A DNA stretch of 64,000 nt from CAVVYW01 sp963752605 (GCA_963752605.1 CAVVYW010000005.1:992001-1056000), one strand, 5' to 3'. Shown: positions 9,579 to 17,865, counted from the first letter of the stretch. Numbers and translations are program-made. Notes: generated by a model from the letters alone, not told the origin.

Positions 9579-9947
9579 TTATCCGGCGGTCGAGAATCTG
9601 TAACCGATGCCGGTATGGGTGTGGATGAACCGCCGTCCGGGGAGGGCCCGCCCCAGCTTCGTCCGGAGCCGGCCGACGTAGACGTCGACGGAGCGATCGC
9701 TCTTGCGGTAGGAGCGGCCCCACACCCGGGCGTAGAGCTCCTCCCGCGTCATCACCCGTTCCGCGTTCTGGGCGAGCAGGGTGAGTAGCTGGAGCTCGCG
9801 GACCGTGAGAATCAGCGGCCTGCCGTCCACCAGGGCGGCGTTGTCGGCCGGGCGGATCTCCAGCCGGCCGGCGTATACCGGCGATTGGTCTCCGCTGACC
9901 ACGATCAGGGTGCTGTCGGCCTTGCTCGCGCCGTTTGATCGATCCAC
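9579..9947 (-). CDS. Receiver-less PhoB/OmpR-type winged-helix DNA-binding protein
   Basis: 122 residues. From about residue 25 on it is a complete OmpR/PhoB effector domain: GRPLILTVRELQLLTLLAQ, REELYARVWG, then SDRSVDVYVGRLRTKLG (recognition helix) and the wing FIHTHTGIGYRF. Only some 20 residues precede it, with no receiver domain and no phospho-acceptor Asp, so it cannot be phosphorylated in the usual way. The start is a GTG at 9947. It lies between the second pst operon and a full response regulator and has its own four-unit PHO box 30 nt upstream, which suggests autoregulation. It might bind the same boxes as a constitutive activator or a competitor (inference). Confidence 0.85.
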   Translation of the reverse strand: MDRSNGASKADSTLIVVSGDQSPVYAGRLEIRPADNAALVDGRPLILTVRELQLLTLLAQNAERVMTREELYARVWGRSYRKSDRSVDVYVGRLRTKLGRALPGRRFIHTHTGIGYRFSTAG

Positions 9948-9977
9948 TGGGGGCGAGGATTCCGGCTCGCCCAGGCG

Positions 9978-10021
9978 ACGGAGTTACCTTCGGGTGAACT
10001 TCCGGTAAACGGGCTGTAACG
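9978..10021 (-). promoter_or_regulatory. PHO box: four tandem 11-bp repeats upstream of the receiver-less regulator
   Basis: Minus-strand units: CGTTACAGCCC, GTTTACCGGAA, GTTCACCCGAA, GGTAACTCCGT. All share a TTNAC or GTAAC core at the same offset. The block ends 30 nt before the GTG at 9947 and begins just past the stop of the response regulator gene. Confidence 0.82.
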
Positions 10022-10024
10022 CGG

Positions 10025-10840
10025 TCAGCGCGTCGAGGCGGCCTCGGCCTCAGCGGCCGGCGCTTCGGCGCGCTTGCCGGAGCCCTTCGGCTTCGGCTCC
10101 GCGGCGGCGACCGGCTCCTCGGCGACCTTGCCCAGTGGCTCGGGATCGAAGCGGTACCCGATCCCGAAGTGGGTGTGGATGTAGCGCCAGTTGGCCGAGT
10201 GGCGCTGAAGCTTCTGGCGGAGCTTGCGGACGAAGACGTCGACCGAGCGGTCCCCGTGGGCCATGGCGTACCCCCAGACCTTCTGGTAGATCTCCTCGCG
10301 CTCGATCACCTGGCCGTGCGCCTCGGCGAGGAGCTGGAGCAGCTCGAACTCGCGGCGGGTGAGGCCGATGCTCTGTCCGCTGACGAAGGCCTGGTACTGG
10401 TCGGCGCGGATCTCGAGCTCGCCGGCGACCATCGGGCCGACGTCATCCCGGTGTGCTGCCCGCTTGCGCCTGCGGACAACCGCCTCGATCCGGGCCATGA
10501 CCTCCTCCGGATGCGACGGCTTGTTGATCCAGTCATCGGCGCCGAGCCGCAGGCCCCTGACGCGCTGCGCGACGGTGGACTGAGAGGTGCAGACGAGCAC
10601 CCCGAGGCCCGGGACCGTGCCGCAGACCTTCTCCACGAACTCCCACCCCTCGGGCCCGAGCACGGTCAGGTCGACCAGCAGGGCGTTCAGCTTCATCGCC
10701 ACCAGCTCCTCCACCGGGACGGCCGCGGAGAGCGTGCGGTGCTCCCAGCCCGCGCCGTCAAGGCGCTTGCCGAGGACGGTGAGGAAGCTGCTGTCGGTGT
10801 CGATCACCGCCAGCCTGATCGTGCCTGCTTGATGGCTCAA
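10025..10840 (-). CDS. PhoB/PhoP-like response regulator
   Basis: 271 residues. The receiver domain (about 1-120) has the acidic pair IDTD, the phospho-acceptor D57 in LLVDLTV, T85 and K107 in INKPSH, but otherwise diverges from typical receivers. A winged-helix domain follows (about 140-235; GLTRREFELLQLLAEA, HGDRSVDVFVRKLRQKL, YIHTHFGIGYRF). A C-terminal Ala/Glu/Lys tail has no known role. The start is a TTG at 10840 with AGAAGGGG upstream. No sensor kinase is adjacent; the one at 29853 belongs to another system. Position among pst genes makes it the best candidate for the phosphate regulator. Confidence 0.88.
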   Translation of the reverse strand: MSHQAGTIRLAVIDTDSSFLTVLGKRLDGAGWEHRTLSAAVPVEELVAMKLNALLVDLTVLGPEGWEFVEKVCGTVPGLGVLVCTSQSTVAQRVRGLRLGADDWINKPSHPEEVMARIEAVVRRRKRAAHRDDVGPMVAGELEIRADQYQAFVSGQSIGLTRREFELLQLLAEAHGQVIEREEIYQKVWGYAMAHGDRSVDVFVRKLRQKLQRHSANWRYIHTHFGIGYRFDPEPLGKVAEEPVAAAEPKPKGSGKRAEAPAAEAEAASTR

Positions 10841-10954
10841 ACCATGCCCCTTCTCTGGAAACCGGCCCCGAACAACCCCCCGGGCCGATTCCGTTTCGTC
10901 AGTGACCGGAAGTCTAGGGGTGGACGCGGCGTGTCAGGCAGGAAACCCCTGCAT

Positions 10955-10976
10955 GTTCACCGGTTGTTCACAGGCA
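10955..10976 (+). promoter_or_regulatory. Two PHO-box units pointing into the 10.98-11.12 kb intergenic region
   Basis: GTTCACCGGTT followed directly by GTTCACAGGCA on the plus strand, the closest matches in this window to the actinobacterial GTTCACC consensus. In the other cases the units read toward the regulated gene. Here that direction is away from the response regulator (start 10840) and toward a stretch that ends in a terminator. They could still act on the divergent regulator gene. Confidence 0.75.
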
Positions 10977-10987
10977 TACAGCGGGTT

Positions 10988-11123
10988 TTTGCCGCCTAGC
11001 GGTGGCCAACTACCGGATCTTCACAACCGGACCGGCCCCAGGGTCCAAGCTTCCCTCACTCACGAGATTCCTCTCTCGTCAGCGCGCGCGACCCCTCCCT
11101 GCCCCGGGTCGCGCGCTTTTTTT
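10988..11123 (+). ncRNA. Candidate phosphate-regulated small RNA
   Basis: There is no plus-strand gene upstream of the terminator at 11084-11123, yet PHO-box units at 10955-10976 face it. Between them lies about 100-130 nt without an open frame of note. It can fold a perfect 6-bp hairpin at 11062-11079 (ACGAGA, loop TTCCTC, TCTCGT). That loop and the terminator loop (CTCCCTGCCCC) are C-rich and could pair with Shine-Dalgarno sequences. The start position is a guess. Alternatively this is only an insulator between divergent units. Confidence 0.45.
11084..11123 (+). terminator. Strong intrinsic terminator
   Basis: Perfect 11-bp stem GCGCGCGACCC / GGGTCGCGCGC with an 11-nt loop, followed by seven T. 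It works on plus-strand transcripts only. It ends 30 nt before the cation-efflux gene, whose own -10-like CATAAT (11141-11146) lies after it. Confidence 0.92.
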
Positions 11124-11152
11124 GTGGGGACGAGGAGGGCCATAATCGAACG

Positions 11153-12070
11153 GTGGCCCACGACCACACGCATGCTCACGGGCACGCGGTCTCCACGGAC
11201 GCCGACTCGCGCCGGCTCGCCGCGGCACTGGCGCTGATCGTCGTCTTCATGGCCGGGGAGGTCGTGGCCGGCATCGTGGCCGACTCACTCGCGCTGCTCT
11301 CCGACGCGGCCCACATGCTCACCGACGCCGGCGCGATCGCCCTCGCGCTCTTCGCGATTCGCCTCGCTCGGCGGCCTCCAGGGGGCAGCTACACGTTCGG
11401 CCTGAAGAGGGCCGAGGTGCTCTCGGCACAGCTCAACGGGCTGACGCTGATGGTGCTGGGCGGCCTGATCGTCTTCGAGGGCGTCCGCCGGCTGATCGAC
11501 CCGCCGGAGGTCGAGGGACTGCTGGTGCTGGTGGTCGCCTGCGTCGGCATTCCCGTCAACCTCGCCGCTGCGGCGATGATCCGCTCAGCCGAGCGCCGCA
11601 GCCTCAACGTCGAGGGCGCCTTCCAGCACATTGTCACCGACCTCTTTGCCTTCATCGCCACCGCCGTCGCCGGCGCGGTGATCCTCGCGACCGACTTCTC
11701 CCGCGCTGACGGCATCGCCTCGCTGCTGGTGGCGGCCCTGATGTTCCGCTCCGCATACGGCCTGCTGCGCGACTCCGGCCGGGTCTTCATGGAGGCGGCA
11801 CCCCGCGAGCTGGACCCGAACGCAATCGGCAGGACGCTCGCGGCGGAGCCGGGGGTGATCGAGGTCCACGACCTCCACGTCTGGGAGGTGACCTCCGGGA
11901 TGCCCTCCATCTCGGCGCACGTGCTCGTCGAGCCCGGGATCGACTGCCAGCCGACCCGGTGGCGCCTCGCCCAGATGCTCACCGAGCGGTTCGGGATCGA
12001 GCACTCGACGCTCCAGGTCGAGAACGAGCACCGCGACGAGCTGCTTCAGATCAGAAGGTCGCGTCCCTGA
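11153..12070 (+). CDS. Cation diffusion facilitator (zinc/cadmium/cobalt efflux)
   Basis: 305 residues. A His-rich N-terminus (HDHTHAHGHAV) precedes six membrane segments. The metal-binding SDAAHMLTD motif (HxxxD type) is in TM2 and QHIVTDLFAF gives the second pair in TM5; a cytoplasmic C-terminal domain has HDLHVWEV and ends with ENEH. This is the CzcD/ZitB arrangement: proton-coupled export of divalent metal ions. The GTG start is 6 nt after CATAAT without a ribosome site, so the mRNA is probably leaderless. It converges on uppP with a 20-nt overlap. Confidence 0.93.
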   Translation: MAHDHTHAHGHAVSTDADSRRLAAALALIVVFMAGEVVAGIVADSLALLSDAAHMLTDAGAIALALFAIRLARRPPGGSYTFGLKRAEVLSAQLNGLTLMVLGGLIVFEGVRRLIDPPEVEGLLVLVVACVGIPVNLAAAAMIRSAERRSLNVEGAFQHIVTDLFAFIATAVAGAVILATDFSRADGIASLLVAALMFRSAYGLLRDSGRVFMEAAPRELDPNAIGRTLAAEPGVIEVHDLHVWEVTSGMPSISAHVLVEPGIDCQPTRWRLAQMLTERFGIEHSTLQVENEHRDELLQIRRSRP

Positions 12071-12893
12071 CGCCGGTCGCGATCAGCCCGAGCACGAAGA
12101 CGCCGAGCAGCACCCGGTAGATCACGAAGACGTCATAGCTGTGGGTGCGCACGTAGCGGAGCAGGACCGCGATCGCGAGGTAGCCGGAGACGGCGGAGGC
12201 GATTATGCCGACGATGATGGGGCCGATGACGCCGTCGGGCAGGCCGTCGGTGATCGCGCCGTAAGCCTTGACCACGACCGCGCCGGCGGTGACCGGCACC
12301 AGCATCAGGAAGGAGATCCGCGCCGCGCCGTCGCGATCGATCCCCATGAACCGCGCGGCGGTGATCGTGATCCCGGACCTCGAGGTGCCAGGTGAGAGGG
12401 CCAGCGCCTGGGCTATCCCCAGGATCAGGCCCTGCTTCATGCTGATCTCTCCCAGGTCCTCGTCCTGTGGCTGCCGATCGGCCACCCCGAGCAGGAGCCC
12501 GAAGAGGATCAGGTTGATCGCGATCAGCCACGGCTCACCGAGGTGGTCGTCGATCCAGCTCTCACCGAGCCCGCCGACGATCACGGCCGGGATGGTCGCG
12601 ATCACGACGATCCAGGCCAGCCGCTCGTCGATCGTCTGGATCGAGCGAGTGCGAAGCGTCCGGGTCCAGCCGTGGAGCATCCGGCCCAGCTCGGCCCGGA
12701 AGTAGGCGACGACGCCGACCAAGGTGCCGATGTGAAGCGCGACGTCGAAGGTCTTGTGGAAGGACTCGTTGTCCTCCAGGAACGTGTAGTCCTGCAGCCA
12801 GGGAACGAGGATCAGGTGCCCCGACGAGGAGATCGGCAGAAACTCCGTGAGGCCCTGGACGATCCCCAATAGGAGGGCCTCCAGCTCCGACAT
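12051..12893 (-). CDS. uppP: Undecaprenyl-diphosphatase UppP (BacA)
   Basis: 280 residues, multi-pass membrane enzyme that recycles undecaprenyl pyrophosphate to the monophosphate lipid carrier for peptidoglycan synthesis; overproduction gives bacitracin resistance in other bacteria. The two signatures are present: EFLPISSSGHL at residues 17-27 and the PGTSRSG motif. TACGAT (12901-12906) is 7 nt before the ATG on the minus strand, suggesting a leaderless transcript. The 3' end overlaps the convergent cation efflux gene. Confidence 0.96.
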   Translation of the reverse strand: MSELEALLLGIVQGLTEFLPISSSGHLILVPWLQDYTFLEDNESFHKTFDVALHIGTLVGVVAYFRAELGRMLHGWTRTLRTRSIQTIDERLAWIVVIATIPAVIVGGLGESWIDDHLGEPWLIAINLILFGLLLGVADRQPQDEDLGEISMKQGLILGIAQALALSPGTSRSGITITAARFMGIDRDGAARISFLMLVPVTAGAVVVKAYGAITDGLPDGVIGPIIVGIIASAVSGYLAIAVLLRYVRTHSYDVFVIYRVLLGVFVLGLIATGVRDATF

Positions 12894-12931
12894 CGGCGGG
12901 ATCGTAGGCGACGTGCGTTAGATTGCCCGGG

Positions 12932-13195
12932 ATGTCTCGAACCGCTCGCAACCGCGTGTTGGCCACCGTGCTTGGGAGCGCCCTGCTGGTGCTGCTCACG
13001 CTGGCGCCGTCCGCGATGGCGGCGGACGGAGTCGGGCTCTACGGGCGCACCGACGACAAGGTCGTCACCTTCTTCGCCTTCGGCCTGATGGCGTTCTTCA
13101 CGATCCTCGTGATCGTGCTCTCCCTGATTCAGATTCGCCTCGAAAACCGCAAGGACAGGCGCAAGCAGGACCTCGAGCGCCTCGGCCACTACTAG
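12932..13195 (+). CDS. Small exported or membrane protein of unknown function
   Basis: 87 residues. A signal peptide or first membrane segment (about 8-30, ending APSAMAA) is followed by a short outside part and a second hydrophobic segment (about 45-65), then a charged tail (ENRKDRRKQDLERLGHY). No family recognised. I use the ATG at 12932 rather than a TTG three codons earlier because TAGATT ends 7 nt before it, the spacing seen at other presumed leaderless genes here. It is divergent from uppP. Confidence 0.7.
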   Translation: MSRTARNRVLATVLGSALLVLLTLAPSAMAADGVGLYGRTDDKVVTFFAFGLMAFFTILVIVLSLIQIRLENRKDRRKQDLERLGHY

Positions 13196-13212
13196 CGTCG
13201 CCTCGAATCCGG

Positions 13213-14688
13213 GTGCCGCGGGACGAGCGAGCAGCCGTTGCCGAAGAGCCGTTCGACCCCGGTGTCGAGACTGGCTACCTGAGGAGGGGCACTCAGGACC
13301 GGGAGCTGCCCGTGGAGGCGGGCGCCGAGCCGTTCGACCCCGGCCCGGAAATCGGCTACGACCGCAATCGGGCCAAGCGGTCGGCCAAGGAGCGGCAGCG
13401 GAAACAGCGCGAGGACCGCAAGGCCGAGGTCGTGGCGCTCTCCGACGCCGAGCAGGAGCTGGTCGAGGAGCGCCGCGAGGATGCAGACGAGCGCGAGCAG
13501 CTGGTGCGCGAGCGGCAGAACGATCTGGAGCGCGAGCGACTGGAACGGGAGCGGTCCGAGCGCCGGGCGCGGATCGAGCGGGAGCGTGAGGAGTGGGACC
13601 GCCGGGCGCGGGTGGAGCTCGAGGAGCGGGAGCGGACCATCGAGGAGCGGCGCCTTCAGGCGGAGCGAAGGAACGACGAGCGTCGCCGCGCGGAGCTCGA
13701 GCGTCGCGCCCGCATCGAGTCGGAGCGCGAAGGCGCCGCGGCCGCCGAGCGGGAGCGCCGCAGGCGCGAGCGCGCCGAACATCGCGAGCGGTGGGAGCGG
13801 GAGCGGGCGGCGACCCGCGGCAAGCGCCGGAAGCGCGAAGAGCACGAGCGGAAGCGGAAGCAGGACGCGGAGGCGAAGCGGGCCGCCACCAGGCGGAGGC
13901 GGGCGAAGCGGCAGATGGCGCTGGGGCGCGGAACCCCGCCCCACGGCCGCCCGGCCACGGCCGTCGGAGCCCCCGCGGCCCCCTCGACTACGGGCGCGCG
14001 AGTCGGGGCGGCGCGCCCAGGTGCGAAGCGGCGCCACGCGCCCCGCCGCGGCCAGCTGGCGGCGCCGACCGCGAAGGCGGTGCTGGCGCTGGCGGCGGTG
14101 ACGGCCGCAGGGACCTTCATCGGAGCGGCGCTCGGCCTCCCGGTTCCGGTCGTCACCTCGGATGACGACCTGGGCGCCCAGCTCGCCGGCGCCGGCATCG
14201 TCAATGAGTCCGGAACTCCCGTCGGCCTGACCAAGGGCCCCTACTTCCCCGTGGTGCTCGACGCGCCGGCGAACTACGGGGAGGGCCCGGCGAAGTTCCA
14301 CGCCTCGCGCGGCGGCCGCAAGCACGAGGGCCAGGACGTCTTTGCCAAGCCGGGCACGCCGCTGGTTGCCGTTCGCGACGGGATCGTGATGGACGGCGGC
14401 GGGGGCAAGAGCTTCTACGCGGGCGGCGGCGGCAACAGCCTCGTCATCTGGAGCCCGCTCGACCAGCGGAGCTACGTCTACCTGCACATGCTGAAGCCCG
14501 CGCTCGTACAAGCCGGGGAGACCGTGCACGCGGGCCAGCTCGTCGGCCAGCTCGGCTGCACCGGCTCCTGCGACGGTCCGCATCTCCACTTCGAGGTCCG
14601 CAATGGCCAGGTCGCCTATGGCGCCGAGACCAAGGCGGTCGACCCGCTGCCGCTGCTCCGCCAGTGGCCGCAGACCCCGACCGAGTAG
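13213..14688 (+). CDS. M23-family peptidase with long charged coiled coil
   Basis: 491 residues. Two short repeats, EPFDPGVETGY and EPFDPGPEIGY, near the N-terminus are followed by about 180 residues almost entirely Arg and Glu with regular spacing, a predicted long coiled coil or single alpha helix (about 50-235). A basic linker, one membrane segment (about 287-310) and an M23 (LytM) domain follow. The zinc ligands are visible in HEGQDVF (H, D) and HLHFEV (HxH), so the domain should be active against peptidoglycan. The long helix is probably cytoplasmic, the peptidase outside. Such a layout could couple a cytoplasmic partner to wall hydrolysis (inference). Confidence 0.85.
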   Translation: MPRDERAAVAEEPFDPGVETGYLRRGTQDRELPVEAGAEPFDPGPEIGYDRNRAKRSAKERQRKQREDRKAEVVALSDAEQELVEERREDADEREQLVRERQNDLERERLERERSERRARIEREREEWDRRARVELEERERTIEERRLQAERRNDERRRAELERRARIESEREGAAAAERERRRRERAEHRERWERERAATRGKRRKREEHERKRKQDAEAKRAATRRRRAKRQMALGRGTPPHGRPATAVGAPAAPSTTGARVGAARPGAKRRHAPRRGQLAAPTAKAVLALAAVTAAGTFIGAALGLPVPVVTSDDDLGAQLAGAGIVNESGTPVGLTKGPYFPVVLDAPANYGEGPAKFHASRGGRKHEGQDVFAKPGTPLVAVRDGIVMDGGGGKSFYAGGGGNSLVIWSPLDQRSYVYLHMLKPALVQAGETVHAGQLVGQLGCTGSCDGPHLHFEVRNGQVAYGAETKAVDPLPLLRQWPQTPTE

Positions 14689-14716
14689 CGGCGCGCGAGC
14701 CAAATAGGATCGGCGG

Positions 14717-15505
14717 ATGAGCAAGGTCCGGTACGAGCGCGTCGGCGCTGCCTCGGTGGTGACGATCGACCGGCCGGAGCGGCGCAACGCGGTGGACCCC
14801 GAGACCGCTGACCAGCTGCGGGAGGCCTACACCAGCTTCGAGGGCGACGACGACGCGCGGGTGATGGTCCTCACCGGGGAGGGCGAGGAGGCGTTCTGCG
14901 CGGGCGCGGACCTCAAGTCGATCTCGGAGGCGCGCACCGACGAGGGGCTCGCCAAGGCCTGGCTCACCCCTCGCCCCGACGGACCCCTCGGCTTCACCCG
15001 TCTCACCGCGAGCAAGCCCACCATCGCCGCGATCTCCGGCTACGCGCTGGCGGGCGGCCTCGAGCTGGCGCTCTGGTGCGATCTCCGGGTCGGTACCGAG
15101 ACGGCCAAGCTCGGCTTCCCGGAGCGGCGCTGGGGCGTGCCGCTGATCGACGGCGGCACCCAGCGGCTGCCGCGGATCGTCGGCATGGGGCGCGGCCTCG
15201 ACCTGATCCTGAGCGGGCGGATCGTGGAGGCAGAGGAGGCGCTCGGGATGGGGCTGCTCACCGAGGTGGTCGCCCCCGGCAAGCACCTGGAGCGGGCCCT
15301 GGAGATGGCGGAGGGCCTCGCCTCCTTCCCGCAGGAGACCATGCTCGCCGACCGCCGCTCTGCGCTCGAGGGGTTCGCCCTGCCGCTCGAGGAAGCGCTG
15401 GCGCTCGAGGCCGAGATCGGCTCGAAGGTCTCCGGGGTCGGGGTCGAGGGCGCCGCCCGCTTCGCCGAGGGCGAGGGTCGCGGCGGCGCAGGCGCCGGCG
15501 TCTAG
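14717..15505 (+). CDS. Enoyl-CoA hydratase/isomerase family protein
   Basis: 262 residues, crotonase fold. The oxyanion-hole motifs are visible (AFCAGADLKSI and ISGYALAGGLELALWCD, with the first catalytic-type Glu in GLELAL). The second region reads WGVPLIDGGTQRL, in which the classic second Glu is replaced, so the reaction may differ from simple hydration. TAGGAT ends 6 nt before the ATG: probable leaderless mRNA. It overlaps the convergent secreted-protein gene by 4 nt. Another member is at 19547; they are not close copies. Confidence 0.88.
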   Translation: MSKVRYERVGAASVVTIDRPERRNAVDPETADQLREAYTSFEGDDDARVMVLTGEGEEAFCAGADLKSISEARTDEGLAKAWLTPRPDGPLGFTRLTASKPTIAAISGYALAGGLELALWCDLRVGTETAKLGFPERRWGVPLIDGGTQRLPRIVGMGRGLDLILSGRIVEAEEALGMGLLTEVVAPGKHLERALEMAEGLASFPQETMLADRRSALEGFALPLEEALALEAEIGSKVSGVGVEGAARFAEGEGRGGAGAGV

Positions 15506-17811
15506 CGGCGCTTCTTGGCCTTCTTCTTCTTCGCGGACTTCTTCTTGGGCTTCGGGCCGTTGCCCGGGGTGCTGGTGGGCGGACCGTTCCCGTTGCCGTT
15601 GCCCGGCGAAGTTCCCGGGTCCTGCCCGCCGCCCGTCGTGGGTGCCTGGATCGTCTCTGAGACAGGGGGCGCGCCTAGCCCGGTGCCGCCGTAGATGACG
15701 TTGCCATCGGCGTCCTGGTAGGTCTGCCACGGGGTGGCGGCCTGCTGTGAGACACCGGGCTCGCTCCAGTCGCAGACGCCCGTCGGGAAGGCGGTCTGCA
15801 GCTGGGCCCACTGCTCGTCGGTGAACTCGATCGGGTAGTAGTCGGAGCGCAGGAGCGGCTTCAGCACGCACTTGTTCTGGTCGGTCGAGATCGGCTCGCC
15901 CGCGACGGTGCGCGGCGTGCCGTAGCGGGTCTGGACCTGCTCGAGCTCGCAGACCGTTCCGATGCCCGGGACTGTGACCTGCTCGACGCCCGGGATCTGG
16001 GAGCAGCGGTCCTGGATGTCGGCGGGGCGGTTGTCGAGGATCTTCTGAGACAGGGGCTTGCTGCTGCCGTCGGCCTCGACTGCCGTGAGCCACTCATCCA
16101 TGGCGACGATCGCCTCGCTCTCATACCCAGGGTCGCCGAACAGCGGCACGTGCCCGAACCAGATCGCCTGGTTGGCGAAGGTTCCGTGCTCGCGCTCGAG
16201 CCTGTGGCGGATCGCCCAGGATCGGTACGCATCGTGGAAGGCACCCGGGTCCGGACCGCGGAGGTCGATGATCGCGACCTGGTTGAGATGGGCGCCGGTG
16301 TTGACCGCGCCGCTCTTGTAAGCGTTGGTGAGCGCGGTCTGAGTCGCCGGAAAGCGCTCGGCGGTCGGGGTGATGTCGATGTCCTCGCCGCCGATCTTGG
16401 CGTTCAGGTCGACGAACTGGGCGGGCGTGATCAGCCCCTTCTGGAGGGAGGTGAGCCCGTACTGGACACCGACGTTGTCGAGGGGTAGCCCGGCGAAGCC
16501 GTGGCCGAGCGCCTGCTCGTTCGCGCCCCAGTCGCTCTCGGGCCGCGGGCCGAGGACGTTGATCATGTAGTCGGCGAGCGCGCAGCGGACGCCGCCGGGG
16601 TTGGTGTCGGGGTCGTAGCTCTGGTCGGCCGGGACTCCGGCGCAGGTGTCGCTCGGGTTGCCGAGGTCCTCCCAGTAGACCGTGTCGAAGACGACCGAGT
16701 TGACGTGGTTCGGGTGGCCCTCGACCTCCGCGATCTGAAGCGGGGTCCAGGCGACGCCGGGAGCCCACTTGGTCGGATCCTCCACGTAGCCGCGGACCAG
16801 GTGGTAGTCGACCAGCTGCTGGCCCGTGGACCAGGCGTCGGGGAAGCTGCAGGCGGGCAGGATGCCCTGGTAGATGCCCGGGTAGGCGTTCGCCACCTGC
16901 TGCTGGGTCAGCGAGCCGCCCGAGCAGCCGGTGCCGATCGTGTAGCGGAGCTCCCCGTACTGCTCGACGAGACGCTCCTTGGCCATCACCATCGACTCGG
17001 CCTGAGTGACGATGTTGCAGTTGTGGCCGGCGTTGTTGAGCGCCGTGGACAGAACCGCGAATCCCCGGGAGAGCGCCGTGTCGTTCATCACGTCGGGCGC
17101 GCTGCCCGACTCGCGCTCGATCCCGCAGCTCGCTCCGTGGGTGATCAGCAGCTTGTGGTTCCAGCCCTTCTGCGGGTTCCAGGCGGTCCAGTCCTCCTCG
17201 GGATTGAAGAGAACGGCGATCTTGTACTGGTCGCGGTCCTGGTAGCCGGTCTCGGTTCGGACGATGTAGGGGACCGTCTCGCCCTGGTCAGTGGTGGTGG
17301 TGGCGACGTCGGAGGGCGGGTTATCCGGGTCGTAGTCCCCCATTTGCCCGTCGGCGCTCATGTACTGGAACTCGTAGGTCGGGTCCTGGTTGCAGAGCTC
17401 GTCCTGCGCGCCCTCGTTGTTGCAGACCCAGGGCTGGACGTGCGGCCCCGAGAAGACCGGCCCGCCGTTCGGGTGGTTGGTGATCGTCAGCTTCGCGCCG
17501 GAGCCGTCGGGGAGCTTGGCGGTGACGACGTTCGCGCCGAGGTCGAGGCCGGTGATCAGGCCTTCGTACCGGCCGTTCTCGCGAACGGCGAAGGCATCGG
17601 TGACGTCCCGGTCGCCGACCGAGACACTGACCGTGGAGGGGTCAGTGCCGTCGGGAAGCGAGACGGCCACCAGCGCGTCGCCGGCCGAGATGATGTCCGC
17701 GCGGTTCGAGAGCACCCTGATCTCGGCGTCGGCAGCGACGGCGGTCTGGGCCGCGAAGCAGCCCAGCAGCGTTCCCACCAGCAGCGCTCTCCTCAACATC
17801 CCCGTCCCCAT
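15502..17811 (-). CDS. Large secreted protein, DUF6351-like (alpha/beta-hydrolase type)
   Basis: 769 residues with a signal peptide (RRALLVGTLLGCFAAQTAVAA). The N-terminal part (LSNRADIISAGDALVAVSLP) resembles the opening of DUF6351 proteins, as far as I recall that family. A central region has THGASCG and, at about residue 297, GTGCSGGS, a nucleophile-elbow pattern of serine hydrolases. The C-terminus is a Gly/Asn/Pro linker followed by a Lys-rich tail (KPKKKSAKKKKAKKRR), shared in style with six other secreted proteins here. Substrate unknown. Its 3' end overlaps the enoyl-CoA hydratase gene by 4 nt. Confidence 0.8.
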   Translation of the reverse strand: MGTGMLRRALLVGTLLGCFAAQTAVAADAEIRVLSNRADIISAGDALVAVSLPDGTDPSTVSVSVGDRDVTDAFAVRENGRYEGLITGLDLGANVVTAKLPDGSGAKLTITNHPNGGPVFSGPHVQPWVCNNEGAQDELCNQDPTYEFQYMSADGQMGDYDPDNPPSDVATTTTDQGETVPYIVRTETGYQDRDQYKIAVLFNPEEDWTAWNPQKGWNHKLLITHGASCGIERESGSAPDVMNDTALSRGFAVLSTALNNAGHNCNIVTQAESMVMAKERLVEQYGELRYTIGTGCSGGSLTQQQVANAYPGIYQGILPACSFPDAWSTGQQLVDYHLVRGYVEDPTKWAPGVAWTPLQIAEVEGHPNHVNSVVFDTVYWEDLGNPSDTCAGVPADQSYDPDTNPGGVRCALADYMINVLGPRPESDWGANEQALGHGFAGLPLDNVGVQYGLTSLQKGLITPAQFVDLNAKIGGEDIDITPTAERFPATQTALTNAYKSGAVNTGAHLNQVAIIDLRGPDPGAFHDAYRSWAIRHRLEREHGTFANQAIWFGHVPLFGDPGYESEAIVAMDEWLTAVEADGSSKPLSQKILDNRPADIQDRCSQIPGVEQVTVPGIGTVCELEQVQTRYGTPRTVAGEPISTDQNKCVLKPLLRSDYYPIEFTDEQWAQLQTAFPTGVCDWSEPGVSQQAATPWQTYQDADGNVIYGGTGLGAPPVSETIQAPTTGGGQDPGTSPGNGNGNGPPTSTPGNGPKPKKKSAKKKKAKKRR

Positions 17812-17865
17812 CCGCGCGGCAAACTACCAACTCCTCGGTAGGGGGGCGCCGGTTCCCCGGCAGGG

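Noticed and set aside
13192..14787. Long open frame on the minus strand opposite the M23 peptidase gene
   Set aside because: It mirrors the Arg/Glu-rich coding region of the plus strand; the translation is Leu/Pro/Arg filler without any domain, as expected in very GC-rich DNA.
16501..17841. 446-codon plus-strand frame opposite the DUF6351-like gene
   Set aside because: Composition of a shadow frame (Val/Asp/Arg/Gly), no motif; the minus-strand protein has a signal peptide and recognisable motifs.
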